Of a stretch of 64,000 bases of DNA, positions 1 to 10,755 are shown piece after piece. The position numbers were made by a program, and so were the translations under genes. This DNA is from Naegleria lovaniensis. Lineage: Eukaryota; Heterolobosea; Eutetramitea; Acrasida; Naegleriidae. The notes beneath the pieces were generated by a model, which ran no database searches, was not told where the DNA came from, and saw only the letters and a list, made by a program, of their open reading frames with translations. Position 1 is the stretch's first letter. Each line of letters opens with the position of its first letter. The DNA lies in contig NW_025407846.1 in assembly GCF_003324165.1 (NCBI RefSeq), forward strand, positions 124,001-188,000. Direction: 5' to 3'.

Positions 1-659
1 AACAGTTTCTTCAACTCTTTCTTCTGTTGTTTGAAATCATTGGCCAGTTCTTCTCTCGCTTGCTGCTCAGCCTCCCATGATTCTACCACTTTATAGGGGG
101 ACTTAGATTCATACATGAATGAAAGAAGACTATCGCCTGCTTTTGTTTGCATATCTCTTTCCTTTGTTTCCATTTCAATAACTTGCTCGTTAAATATCTG
201 TGTAGGTGCGACACTTGTTTTTTGCTCAAAAAGCGCTTGTAATATCTTTAGTTTTTGAGCCTCTGCAGAGTTTCTATCATAAATACTATCATTGGCCTCT
301 CTTACTTTCTTCTTTTGAGCTTTCACGGTTTTGGCCTTCTCCGACTTTTGCAAAGCCTCAAACTCAGAGAAGTGTTCCTCTTTCTTTGTTTCCTTCTCAT
401 CTTTCTCTAATTTTGTAACAAATAAATCGAGTAGACTCTTTGTTTTTTTCAAATTTACATTCTTTGCAACATATGGCATGGCATCTTCTACTTCGTAATG
501 TTGAGTCGGATCAAAGCCATCTTTTTCAATGTCTTTGGCATATGTACGTGATTGATGAATAGCCGTTTGTGGTATCAAGAAACGATGGCTGCAGCCTCTT
601 GATGATGCTACCACATGAAGCGAGCGAAAGAGTGAAGCAACCCCAGAGTTTCGTAGCAT
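1..659 (-). CDS. Mitochondrial coiled-coil protein, 3' end outside window
   Basis: A reading frame runs on the minus strand from an ATG at 657-659 to the window edge without a stop, so about 219 residues are visible and the C-terminus is missing. The start is preceded by a run of A, as for most genes here. The first 25 or so residues (MLRNSGVASLFRSLHVVASS and on) are rich in Arg, Ser and hydrophobic residues with no acid, which fits a mitochondrial presequence. The rest is highly charged, rich in Lys, Glu and Gln, and probably alpha-helical or coiled coil. I recognise no family; a mitochondrial ribosome-associated or structural protein is only a guess. It is head to head with the gene at 846. 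Confidence 0.75.
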   Translation of the reverse strand, partial: MLRNSGVASLFRSLHVVASSRGCSHRFLIPQTAIHQSRTYAKDIEKDGFDPTQHYEVEDAMPYVAKNVNLKKTKSLLDLFVTKLEKDEKETKKEEHFSEFEALQKSEKAKTVKAQKKKVREANDSIYDRNSAEAQKLKILQALFEQKTSVAPTQIFNEQVIEMETKERDMQTKAGDSLLSFMYESKSPYKVVESWEAEQQAREELANDFKQQKKELKKL

Positions 660-703
660 TTTTTTCAAAAACAAAACCAGGTTGCAATTTTACAATGATA
701 CCA

Positions 704-827
704 TCATCATGCTCTCTCAAATTAATTAATTTTAATAAATTATATTAGAGAGCATGATGACAATGAACCGTTTCACCTTTTATCGAATTGAAATTATTCT
801 GTTGTTCTTCAATAAGAGAGCATGATG
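704..827. promoter_or_regulatory. Triplicated 13-14-bp motif in a divergent promoter
   Basis: TCATCATGCTCTCT at 704-717 is repeated as its exact reverse complement AGAGAGCATGATGA at 747-760, and AGAGAGCATGATG occurs again at 815-827. All three copies lie in the 186-bp space between two head-to-head genes whose products both carry probable mitochondrial presequences. This arrangement suggests binding sites for a factor controlling both genes. That is inference; no known factor is assigned. Confidence 0.5.
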
Positions 828-845
828 CTAAGAACACCATAAAAA

Positions 846-1649
846 ATGATGAGCCGCAAATTTTTAGCTTCCTCAACCAAGTCCCTGCTCTTTCATCAAC
901 TTGGCTCATCTCCTATTTCGTCATCATCAACGTTAATACGAGCAATGACTATCACGATGCTTCGTAGTGAGCGGAGAGAATTCTCATCATCGAGTCATCA
1001 CTTGGAGGAAAAAAAGAGCAAATCAATATGGGGAAATATTATGGAATTTGTGAATACAATCCGACAGGGAAGAAAGATCAAAAAGGTGGAGGAAGAAATG
1101 AAAAAGAACTATTCTAAACTTGTAGCAAGTGCATTATTAGAGGTATGCATTCTAAAATGATGAATCTAACAATAATCATTCAATGCACTTTCAGTCTATT
1201 CGAGAACAAAAACGAATGAAATCGGAAGTTGACCAACAATTTGCAGACCTTGCTAAAAAGATGAATGAAGAATTTTCAGACATTAAGAAAGAAATGAATA
1301 TCGAAAAAATTAAAAGTGAAATGTTTAAGAAACACGGTGGAGATATGACAAGGGCTATGAGAACGGTTATTGAAGGTAGTGTATTTAATTAATTTATTGA
1401 ATATCAATAACGACTGTCAATGCATCTTAAACAGAACAATACGCAAAGAGTGGTGAAAAGCCAAGTGAAGAAGCCATTACCAACATGGAAAAGGAATTGT
1501 ATAATCTTATGTCACGAAATGATGACAATTTGAATTCTTCCACACCCAATACTCCCTCAACACCGCCACAAACAAGTGCAACAACGACATCTTCCCCATC
1601 AAAATTCAAGCAAATATTAGAAAAAGAAAAGGCAGAAAAAAAGAAATAA
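846..1649 (+). CDS. Probable mitochondrial coiled-coil protein, 3 exons
   Basis: The three exons are 846-1142, 1195-1375 and 1435-1649, joined by GT-AG introns of 52 and 59 nt, giving 230 residues. The start ATGATG follows five A. The N-terminal 50 residues are rich in Ser, Arg and hydrophobics and almost free of acids until a RREFSSSS segment, a typical mitochondrial presequence. After this comes a charged helical region (KSIWGNIMEFVNTIRQGRK and onward) and a Ser/Thr/Pro-rich stretch ending in a Lys-rich tail. The helical part faintly recalls the N-terminal coiled coil of Tim44, but the C-terminal Tim44 domain is absent, so I do not assign that name. Function unknown. Confidence 0.7.
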
Positions 1650-1732
1650 GCTATTTATTGCCAATTGTTTCTTTCATGAACATGGTGTTTGAGTTATAAA
1701 AACATCATTCTACATTATCTCTAATTAAAAAA

Positions 1733-2839
1733 ATGTTTTCGTGTTTTTTAAACGTTTTTGGATGCTGTGATGAAGGTTCGTATGATGGTGATGATAACAT
1801 CACACAGGATGGAAACAATCGCTCCATTGACGTAAATTTGAATGATAAATCCTACTTGTTATCAAATACTTTCATTAACCGGCGAATCTATTAATATTGT
1901 ATTCCGATTGTATGAAATGATGTTTTTAAACTGAAATGATGAACAATGATCCTCCAAACCATATCTTGTGTACAACTGAATATTGGATATGCAATTTAAT
2001 ATCTAACTTTTCCAATAATCAAATTTATTATCATCTTCAACTGAAAAGTAAGGAGAACACTTTGGAAAGGTCATGTACGAAGAAGTGATGCCAATGCTCA
2101 TCATGAACTCAGAGATTCCGATGAGGAAGAAATGCATCATGGATTGGCACAACATGATATGATCGCTGGCAGAACTAGTATGGATAGAACGTCCATGCAA
2201 GAAGAGCACGAACTGGCTCATGATGGTATGACAGATGAGGAATTTGCTCAATTATTGCAACAGCAAGAATATGAAGAAGCAGCACGAAGAAGCAGAAGTG
2301 GCAGTACAAACGTTGTGTCATCCTCTTCGGGCAGTAATGGAAGAACAATGGTTGACTTGGGAGAGTCATCTGCATCGAATGTGAGGGAAGAGCAAGACCA
2401 GGCTTATTTGAGATCTTTGCAAAGAGATCAGGAAAGAAGTAGGCAAGAGGAGTTAGAAAGGCAACGACAAGAGCAAGAGGAACGTGAACGACAACGACAA
2501 GAGCAAGAAAAAATTAGAAAAGAACAAGAAAAAATTGTAAAAAGAAGAGAAAAAGCAACCAAGCTTAAGCCTGAGCCTGCAGAGACAGAGAGTAATTTTT
2601 CAAAAGTCCTTATTCGATTGCCTGATTCTTCACGATTGACTAGATCTTTCAGACATTCTGACACCATTGGAGATATATTTGATTATTTGGATGTTACAAA
2701 AGAAATAGATGTAGATAAGCTTGTGCTAGTAACCACTTATCCAGCTCGAAGATTTTCCTACGAAGAGCACGCTGGACTTTCACTTGCGGAAGCCAATTTA
2801 AGCGAAAAGCAGGTCTCACTGAACTTGGCTGAGAAATAA
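1733..2839 (+). CDS. UBX domain protein (FAF/UBXD8-like)
   Basis: The main exon is open from 2045 to the stop at 2839. It encodes an acidic/Gln-rich segment, a long Arg-Glu-Gln helical region and a C-terminal UBX domain of about 80 residues (from SNFSKVLIRLPDSSRLTRSF to the end). UBX domains bind the N domain of the AAA ATPase p97/Cdc48, so a role as a p97 adaptor in ubiquitin-dependent turnover is expected. The charged helix before the UBX domain is as in FAF2/UBXD8; the UBA and UAS domains of that family are not visible. The ATG at 1733 follows seven A and starts a short Cys-rich exon. Its splice is uncertain: candidate donors lie near 1775-1790 and acceptors at 2048-2055. Confidence 0.7.
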
Positions 2840-2893
2840 TGTGTAAATTATTGTGTACATACATTGAAATATTTATTTATTGATTGTAAATGT

Positions 2894-4113
2894 TTAGAGA
2901 GAGGATTTAAATTGGGAAGGATCTACTCTCTTAATTACTAAAGCGCTAGCTCCACCGCCTCCGTTACAAATACCTCCACATCCGACTGTCTTCTTATTTG
3001 TTGCCAACACATTGCATAGTGTGACAATGATTCGAGCACCACTGCAGCCCAGTGGGTGACCGATGGCAACAGCACCTCCCCAAATGTTTACCTTCTCTTC
3101 TGGAAGATTTAAAAGTTTCGAATTCGCCAAAGCCACAGCAGAAAATGCTTCGTTAATTTCGAAATAATCCACATCGTTGACAGTTAGACCAGCTCTCTTC
3201 AAAGCTTTTGGAATGGCTAAGCTAGGTGCAATTGTAAACCATTGTGGTTCTTTTTCTGCATCCTCGAAAGATAACACTTCAAAGACATTTTCATTTCTCA
3301 AACTTGCAAGATAGGTTGGATTGGATTTCAAAAACTTTCCGCTGACCAGTAAAACGAAAGCAGCACCGTCAGAAATTTTTGATGCGTTTCCAGCAGTCAC
3401 AGTTCCTCCCTCCTTACTGAATGCAGGTTTCAGCGATCTTAGTTTATCTGCTCCTTTGAATTTGGTAACCTCCTCATCTCTATCAAAAGTGACATTATTA
3501 ACTTTCACAGGTACAATTTCCTTCTTGAAATTCTCAACATTCTTTGCAGCTTTTTCATAACTCTTGATAGCATAATCATCTTGATCTTGCTTTGATATCT
3601 TATGAGTAGATGCAGTGACATCAGCAAATTGACCCATCAAACTCTTATTATATGGATCAAATAAACCATCGTACATCATACCATCAATCACTTTACCATC
3701 TCCCATTCTTTTTCCATTTCTATAATCAGTCAAATAATAGGGAACGTTAGACATGGACTCAACTCCACCGCAAGCAATAACATCTCTCATTCCAGTCATG
3801 ATTTGCAAAGATCCGTAATGAATGGCTTTCATTCCAGAGGAGCAAACCTTATTTACAGTGGTACAAATCACTTCCTTTGGTAATCCCGATCCAAGAGCTA
3901 CTTGACGAGCTGGATTTTGACCAACACCTCCTTGCAATACTTGCCCATGATGACTTCTTCAACTTGTTCCGGTTTGAGATGAGCTCTTTGGATGGCCTCT
4001 CGGAGTGCAATAGAACCAATCTGAACAGCTGATTGGGATGAAAGGCATCCACCACTGGATCCGAGGGGTGTTCTTGCGTAAGAAACAATATAAACAGATT
4101 GATCTTTGAACAT
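2894..4113 (-). CDS. ACAT: Acetyl-CoA acetyltransferase (thiolase II), one-base frameshift
   Basis: This thiolase condenses two acetyl-CoA to acetoacetyl-CoA, the first step toward mevalonate and sterols, or runs in reverse in fat breakdown. Visible motifs are the active-site Cys in NKVCSSGMKA, the His in GGAVAIGHPLGCSGAR and the C-terminal Cys in CGGICNGGGGASA. The start ATG at 4113 follows seven A. The N-terminal 57 residues (to VEEVIMG) lie in one frame and the rest (VLQGGVGQNPARQ onward) in another. The conserved family sequence is continuous across the switch near 3940-3943, where exactly one base is missing. With one base added the length is 406 residues, normal for the family. The protein ends in SSL, which could act as a peroxisomal PTS1 variant; this is uncertain. 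Confidence 0.85.
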
Positions 4114-4242
4114 TTTTTTGATTGGTTCCCAGTGCGTTGGATGACAAGAGCTCTTTGGAAAATTTCAAAATACTTCCTATTTTCCAGTAAGGGATCAAAA
4201 GAAAGAGCGAATCGAAAAGCAAAATGTGTTATTTGTTAATGA

Positions 4243-5759
4243 TTACTGTTTGTCCTGATTTTTCGAAAGTAATTCAAGTTGTAGTTTTCGTTTTAGTGCC
4301 ATGGCAACAATGACAGTAATGTCATCTGGTTTTCCACCGCTGACATGACGTCCTGTTGCTTCAGTGTACGCTTTGGAAAATGGTGTGAACGTATATGGAT
4401 TCTCTGACAAGCTTACAACTCTGGCCAGAGTGGCTATTTGTCTTGCTTTGGAGAGTAAAAATTGATTAAGCTCATTGATGGCTTGTACATTTCCGACTGC
4501 AACTTTTTTCAGCAGATCAGCTTGTTTTTGTTCACTCCACAAGGTTTGTCCTTGGTTAATTACTTGTAGAATTTGCCAATCAAATAAATTGTCAAATAAT
4601 CCATCAGTTCCCATTACAATAATGTCACCATCTTGAATTTTGTGTTCCTGTAAATCTCCATCCCTAGGTTGATTCTCGATGCACGAACCATTCCTTTCAG
4701 GAGGACAAATAGTGAGCTGATAAGGAGCATTGAATCTGTGCTGCTGAGTCTTACTTCGGAATACAACCATTCCATCTCGGATAATGACAAAGCCGCTGTC
4801 ACCAACATTTAACGATTGCATTATTCCTTTTTCCAAATCAGAAATCATGACCATAGAAAATGTAGTAGAGCCTGCTCGAATTGATCCACTAGTTTTAATA
4901 TCAGCAAAAACCCTGCTTAGAATTTCCACCGGTGACTCTTTGATAATGAGTTTTGGATTTCTTTCTGTGGGTGATTTACCCCACCAAGACCATCCGGTTG
5001 TTTCTGTTGTTTCCTGAAAGTTAGTATTTTGAATAAAATTAAATATTTTGGTTTCTTTTTCTAGAAATATTGCAAGGACTTTAGAAGTGATGGATCTGGA
5101 AATTAAGCTAGGGTCAACATTGTACTTTGCCCATCCACCTTTACGAAAAATCCAATGTTCAATTAAATTCATAAATATATCTTTGTGAACACTTACCAAC
5201 ACCGTCACCAACCTAAACGAAGACGAATTTCATTTTGAAAATTGTGGACCATTTCAATTTGTACAGTAATACTTACTCCAATAGCAAGTGAGGATTGGAA
5301 ATAAGCATCCTCACCAGCGCTTTTCTCTCCCACTTGATCACTGTGTCCAACATTTGGATAGAAAGACTGAGCATTCAATATTCGCTCCATGTGTTTCGTT
5401 TTTGCTCTTTTTGATAATCCAACAGCAGCAGAAAAGAATCCATACAATGAAACCGTTGGTGTTGTTGAAGCCATATTATTAAACGCAGCCTCTTCTTCGG
5501 CTTGAATCATCATTGCTTGTGGTGGAAAGTTTAACCATCTACCCGAGTTATGATCATCATTGCAATTAAAATCTTTTGAAGCCACTTCCGATGTCTCTGT
5601 CCTTTTGTTCATCATCAAGGAACAACTCCTAGTGATTGAAAATGCTTTTGAAAATAAATTATGAGTACTTGGAAACAAGAGATTTGGTGTTGATGATGAG
5701 GATGGTGGTACGGAGGAAAGATCTGGCTTTTGATTCAAGGCTTCCATTTTTATTGGCAT
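4243..5759 (-). CDS. PP2C-type protein phosphatase (PTC7-like), with 16-nt micro-exon
   Basis: Mg/Mn-dependent Ser/Thr phosphatase of the PPM family. Exons are 5759-5277, 5212-5197 (only 16 nt) and 5138-4243, with GT-AG introns of 64 and 58 nt. Splicing yields the continuous motif VGDGVGGWAKY; the metal-binding Asp is in the micro-exon. Other PP2C motifs are GSTTFSMVMI, NVGDSGFVIIRDG, GTDGLFDNLFD and KPDDITVIVA near the end. The order and spacing resemble yeast Ptc7 and animal PPTC7, which act in mitochondria. The Ser-rich N-terminal 130 residues are not conserved. A second in-frame ATG at 5747, directly after AATAAAA, fits the usual start context better than 5759. Length 460-464 residues. 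Confidence 0.85.
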
Positions 5760-5907
5760 GGAATTTGAAATAAACAGCGGAAAGAATTTGTTTGAATAAA
5801 CAAACGAATACTTTCATTCTACATAAACAAGAAGGTTCAAAGAATAAGGTTGAAAGAAAATGATTTTAAGTTGAAATCAGCAGTTCAACTTTAAAAACAT
5901 GTTTAAT

Positions 5908-5921
5908 CCTTCCCGCCAAGG
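5908..5921. promoter_or_regulatory. E2F-like site upstream of the gene at 5946
   Basis: CCTTCCCGCCAAGG lies about 25 bp before the ATG at 5946. Its core TTCCCGCCAA is close to the E2F/DP consensus TTTSSCGC. It is G/C-rich in AT-rich surroundings. Without expression data this is only a candidate. Confidence 0.3.
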
Positions 5922-5945
5922 AAAAAAACGTTAAAGCGCAAAAAA

Positions 5946-7007
5946 ATGAAAAAAGCTTCATCATCAACGGCCGTTAAAAACAAGAGATCGGATTCGCCTT
6001 CACATTCACCACCCACTTCACAACAGCTTCCTCGTGATGATTATGTTTCTCCTGTTGGAATGGAAAAACGAAAAAGAAAAGAAGAATTTTCTTCTTCTGC
6101 TGCAGAGAATCGGAAAGACGATCGGAGTGGAGAACGAAGAAAGAAGAAGAGGAAAAGTTCGAGAGGTGGTAGCACAAAAGAAACGGAGCACGGTTCAAAG
6201 TTTTGTGCTTCAATCCCACTAGAACTGGATGATAGTAAACGATTAGTAATTTTAAATGAAATTTGGTTAAAGCATGCAGAAGACCGATATTGCAAAATTC
6301 CAATCGTTAAAGAAGCATGTATGTGTTACCAATAATTTACTTTTGTGTGTGACGAAATGAATCACATGATATCTATATTATCATTAATAATGGGTCGTTT
6401 ATGAATAATTTTAATTTTTTACAATATTACAGTTGATGAGATTAAGCGAGAATACTTGACAAACACTTTGCCAAAACTTATCGAGAAATATAACGGTACC
6501 CGTGTGATACCAAATCTTGTGAACCAAGCAAATAGAAGTAAGGAACAATTTTACGATAAAACAATATCACAATTGGAGAAAGAGTTGCAATTTTGGGATA
6601 GCATTGCATCAGCATTAGAGAAAGATTCTGACATGACGAGTAAAATTTCAGATATTAAAATGGAATCCTTCCAACCTAACGTTGAGCAAAAAACCTCAGA
6701 AATGCTGTCAATGCTAACCAAGTTACTGAACGGCTGTATTGAATCAACAGTCGTTCTTAATGATCATCTCAACATGTTTATTGAAGCAATATTGCAGGCA
6801 AAGAGGGATGCCACTAATCTCCAACAAAAAGTTTTCCACAAGATGAAAGAACAACGAAAGCCAGGATCGAGTGACTCAAAAGCAACAACGAATGACGCTT
6901 TGGTGTCTACTATATTAAATAAGGGTAAGAACACTAGGACAGAAAAGAAAGATCAAGCCAATGCACTAGATCCAAAAACAATTATTGGTGAAAAGGACTT
7001 TAAATAG
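5946..7007 (+). CDS. Basic, probably nuclear helical protein
   Basis: Two exons, 5946-6318 and 6433-7007, are joined by a 114-nt GT-AG intron, giving 315 residues; the start follows six A. The N-terminal 80 residues are Ser/Lys/Arg-rich with likely nuclear localisation signals (ERRKKKRKSSRGG). From about residue 90 the protein is helical, with a segment KEAFDEIKREYLTNTLPKL followed by long amphipathic helices. The layout (disordered basic N-terminus, then helices) recalls kinetochore subunits such as Dsn1 or Mis12, but I see no diagnostic motif and do not assign a function. The closely spaced E2F-like site upstream would fit a cell-cycle role. Confidence 0.7.
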
Positions 7008-7094
7008 AAAGTCACCCTCGATTAAAGATTTGCAACATTGTAATTTATTATTCTTGTAAAAACATTCATTGTTGAGATTTCAACGTTGCAAAAA

Positions 7095-7820
7095 ATGTTC
7101 CAAATTTCCAGCAGAGAGCCTATCGATGGTACACTCATCGGAAATCATGTGGTTGTGGATGATTTAACACTCTACAGATTTGATTACTTTGGAAAGGGAG
7201 AAATGTCGAGATCCACACCATGCTTTGCAAATTGGTTTGATGCCAACACAGCCTCTACAAGTACCAATCATCTTAACCATTCGGAGGTGACTTCAACACT
7301 TCCTCCCAACAATATGGAAAAATTAATTCTTTCACTTCAAGAAGCCTTTTATTTATATTTTGCACTGGGATGTTTGCGGATACGAGTTGGTCAGAATTTG
7401 AAAAGTATTCAAGAATGCTTTAAATTATTTTGTGAAATTGAAGGAACCGAGTTCTTCATCTCTCGGTATGCCATTTATCACTATTTTAGATCAAGAGGTT
7501 GGATCACTAGAAGTGGAGCAAAATACGGTTGTGATTATGTACTTTATAGAAAAGGACCCCACCAAGAACATGCGAAATATGGTGTAAATATTATTTCTGC
7601 AAAGAAGTTAGCAAACATGACTTGGAAAGAACTGCAACACCATTGCAGAACCTCACTCAATGTAAAAAAAGATTTACTTATTTGTCAATACCAAATGCTA
7701 GAAGAAAATATCGATTTTAGTACAAATGTCACAGACATTCTGAAAAATTGTATTTCATTGGCAACAATGAAAGTCGCTAGGTTTGTTCCAGAACGAGACA
7801 GAGAGGCAGATAATGATTAA
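7095..7820 (+). CDS. TSEN2: tRNA-splicing endonuclease subunit Sen2
   Basis: Catalytic subunit of the tRNA intron endonuclease, which cuts pre-tRNA at the 5' splice site. The C-terminal nuclease fold is clear: FRSRGWITRSGAKYGCDYVL carries the active-site Tyr, KGPHQEHAKYG the His, and the later SLNVKKDLLICQY segment the Lys region. The true start is the ATG at 7095 after CAAAAA. At 241 residues the protein is shorter than yeast Sen2 (377) and human TSEN2 (465), mainly because the middle region is reduced. It is convergent with the coiled-coil gene on the other strand, and the two stop codons overlap in a TTAA at 7817-7820. Confidence 0.85.
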   Translation: MFQISSREPIDGTLIGNHVVVDDLTLYRFDYFGKGEMSRSTPCFANWFDANTASTSTNHLNHSEVTSTLPPNNMEKLILSLQEAFYLYFALGCLRIRVGQNLKSIQECFKLFCEIEGTEFFISRYAIYHYFRSRGWITRSGAKYGCDYVLYRKGPHQEHAKYGVNIISAKKLANMTWKELQHHCRTSLNVKKDLLICQYQMLEENIDFSTNVTDILKNCISLATMKVARFVPERDREADND

Positions 7821-10592
7821 TTTTGGGGAGACTTTCTGCTCTCAAATTTCGATAACAGGCTACTGGGAGAAAATGTGGAAGTTTTCTGTTTGATTTTTCT
7901 TTCTTCATCCACAATTTCTGCAGTTTTTTCATCTAGCTTAATAAAAGGAAGGGAGGTTGCTTGCCCTGGCTCGCGACTGACAGCGGCAGGGCTCAGTGAC
8001 ATGTCTTGATTTGAATTCTTTTTTTCAATAATTTCCAATTTTCTTTGCATTTCTGATGATCTTTCTTTCTCTTTCTTGATCATTGCAACCTTTCGTTTTA
8101 ACTTTTCATCTTCTTGAGCAATATCAAGATTCTCCTTGTCGCAAATAAATTTTGAGATTTTTTCCATTTTAGACAACAATTTGTTGTTGGAGGTGTCATT
8201 GAGGAAGTAGGTTTCCAATACTTTCTTAGCGTGCAATTGGATTTCCTTAAACACAGTTTCTAAACAAGTTTCGTCTGGCTCACCCAGATTTATCATTTTA
8301 GAGAATATCTCTTTTGTTTTTTCTCCATCTAAACTGTGCATGTTATCATGTAATAAAGGATCGAGACAGGAGCAGATGGTGGAGTCATTGTGATAGTCGT
8401 CGTGTTGCGAAAAAATAGATTTTACATCTAAATGGGTCTTTTCCAAAAGTGCATCTAGGATCGATATGAGCCTCTTCTCAACATATTTAAATTTCACATT
8501 GGCATGCTTCAGTTCGTCCAAGTTGTCCAAACTTTGTCTCCAAGTGCCTGTGTGGTACTTCATGCAGTCATGATCAAACAATTTGGAAAAGAACAAGAGC
8601 ATTGGGCGCATTTGATGCACTCTAGTTAAAGTTGCGTTCACCACATCGTCTGGAGCTGTCTTGCGCATTATGGTCTTCATATCTTCAAATAAATCAAGTT
8701 GCTTCTCAGCATAAATAGTAATGATAGGATTGTCTGACATAGTTTCAATGACACAGATTACTTTCATGACTGCATACAAATGAATCATCTTCTGAAGAAT
8801 GCTAAAATTTCTTGATACTTGAATTTCCAAGGACTCGCAAAGTTCTTTCAGCAAATTAGTAAATTTCATACTTTGGTGTTTGTAAAAGCGTTCTTCTGTG
8901 AGAGCTAATTTAGAGTTGATTTCCATTGAACACTGCATCTCTTTGAACATATCCACCTCAAATCTGGCTGTTGATAGCTGTCTGTTGTGTTTTAACCGAG
9001 AAAGCTTGGTAGTTATTGAGGTAACCTCATGCTCCAGTTCACTTTTTCGTTCCGACAATTTCTTGAGGTTATTTTCTAGCTCAAGTGCCTTAGAATCAAT
9101 TTCCATATTCTTTGCTTCCAATTCTTTTACACTGTCCTCCTCAATGTTCAAGCTCTGTATGGACTCTTTAGCCACTATTTCTGTTTGTTGTAGTTGAGAA
9201 CCCAAATCTTGTAGTTCTTTTTCAACTTCAAGCTTCATTTGTTGAATTTTTGGAAGCTCCACTTTCAAATTCTTCGAAGTCAGCTCTGTTAAACCTATCA
9301 ACGAATCAGTTGTAATCTCCGAACTTTTTTCCTCCTGTTGTTTGATTTGTTGGAGCTGCTTCTTCAATTTTTGAATGGATTGTTTTAGAGTTTCGTTCGA
9401 CCTTGTGGAGGAAGATATTTGTTGTTTGATAGTGTCAATTTGCTTGTCGTTGTACTCTTTTTTAAGCTGTACTTTTTCATTCCATTCAAAAATCTCTTTT
9501 TCATTCTATCAAGCTCAGCATCAACAACTCCAATAGCTGTTTCATATTCTTCTATATCTGCCTCTAAAAACTCTGTGATTTCGTCAGCTGTTAATTGAAT
9601 AATATTTTTTCCTCTATTGATTTCCTCCACTTTCTGACTGCAACAGATGTTAAATTGGTGGTCGTGATATTCTCTAACTTTGTTCGCCAGTGTGTTGAAA
9701 TACTTCTCCTTTTCGTTGTTACAAAGCAATTTGTGTGAATGTTGAGCTAGTTCGTGCTCTTCCTTAATTTTCGTAATTGCAGGTGAAATATATTCGGTAA
9801 TTGATTCTCGTATTTCTTTATATTCTTGCTCCTTCGGAATACAAATGAATTTTTCAAAGTTTTTGATGAAATGGTCTTTCAAATACGTGTTATGATTCTC
9901 TGATTTTTCCTCAATATATTCTCTTGTTTTGGTTTTGGCTGAATCTACTACCTGGTTCAGCGATATTAAAAGTTTGTCATTTTGAGCGTTCTCGAATGCA
10001 ACCTCATTGGCACGTTGTTTAGCTAAAGAATTGGATTACGTCCAATTTAAATAACGAATATTGCTGCTTTGTAAAATCACTTACCGTACAAAGAGAAAAG
10101 TTTAGCAAGTAACCGCTTCTTTCTTTGGCTTTTAGCATGGTGTGTGGCCTCAAGAGAGATGGCTGCTTGTCTTACTGCCTCTACTTCCTGTTGTTCGGAT
10201 TTCTCAAACACTCGTAAACGATCCAGATGTTGCTGTTTGGATTGTTCCCTTAACAATTTTACCTCCTGTTCAACCTTTGCCTCTGCTTGTTGTTTGATCT
10301 TTCTGATCTTTCTGCTTTCCGAGCGCTTTAGAATTTCCTCTGCAATTTCTCGTTTCCTTTCTTCGTTCAGTTCTTCCTCGCTTGTGAAACGATGATCTGT
10401 AGTTTCTGCTCCCGAAGTGTTTATAGTGAGGGGTGAAAGCATGGGAGATGACGTTTTTTGCACTTTGTTCCGCATTAAGGGGGAAGATAGTGTTTTAGAT
10501 TGAGAGGGTGAGGAGTATTGAAGAGGACGATTCAGTATTGGGCTGCAATTGCGGTTAAGCAATGGTGAGTCGCCAACATTATGTTTGAGCAT
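7817..10592 (-). CDS. Long coiled-coil protein, one-base frameshift
   Basis: Exon 1 (10592-10085) and exon 2 (10022-7817) are joined by a 62-nt GT-AG intron; the ATG at 10592 follows a run of A. The N-terminus is Ser/Pro-rich (SPLLNRNCSPILNRPLQ); almost everything after residue 90 is charged coiled coil rich in Glu, Lys, Gln and Leu. Near 9503-9507 the frame changes: the reading ending AELDRM continues one base off as EIFEWNEKVQLKKEYND. One missing A in an AAA run would explain it, and with that base the product is 904 residues. A 23-nt intron would also fix the frame but seems too short. No family recognised; a structural or cytoskeletal role is a guess. Confidence 0.7.
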
Positions 10593-10755
10593 TTTTAAAA
10601 TGTGATGTCGCAAAAGCAACGTGAAAATACTCACATTAAATTATATAAGCATGGTTTAATAATGCCAAAAAGACATGTGTATCCAATCCTTTCATAAATG
10701 TCCTTCTCATCATAACTCCTGAATCATACAGTTGTAAATAAATAATAAATAATAA

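Noticed and set aside
206-418. Plus-strand frame inside the first gene
   Set aside because: Shadow of the minus-strand coiled-coil gene with a presequence, which is open over the whole stretch.
9507-9532. A 23-nt GT-AG intron as the cause of the frame change in the coiled-coil gene
   Set aside because: It would restore the frame, but it is half the length of the shortest intron seen here (44 nt), and one missing A in an A-run explains the change more simply.
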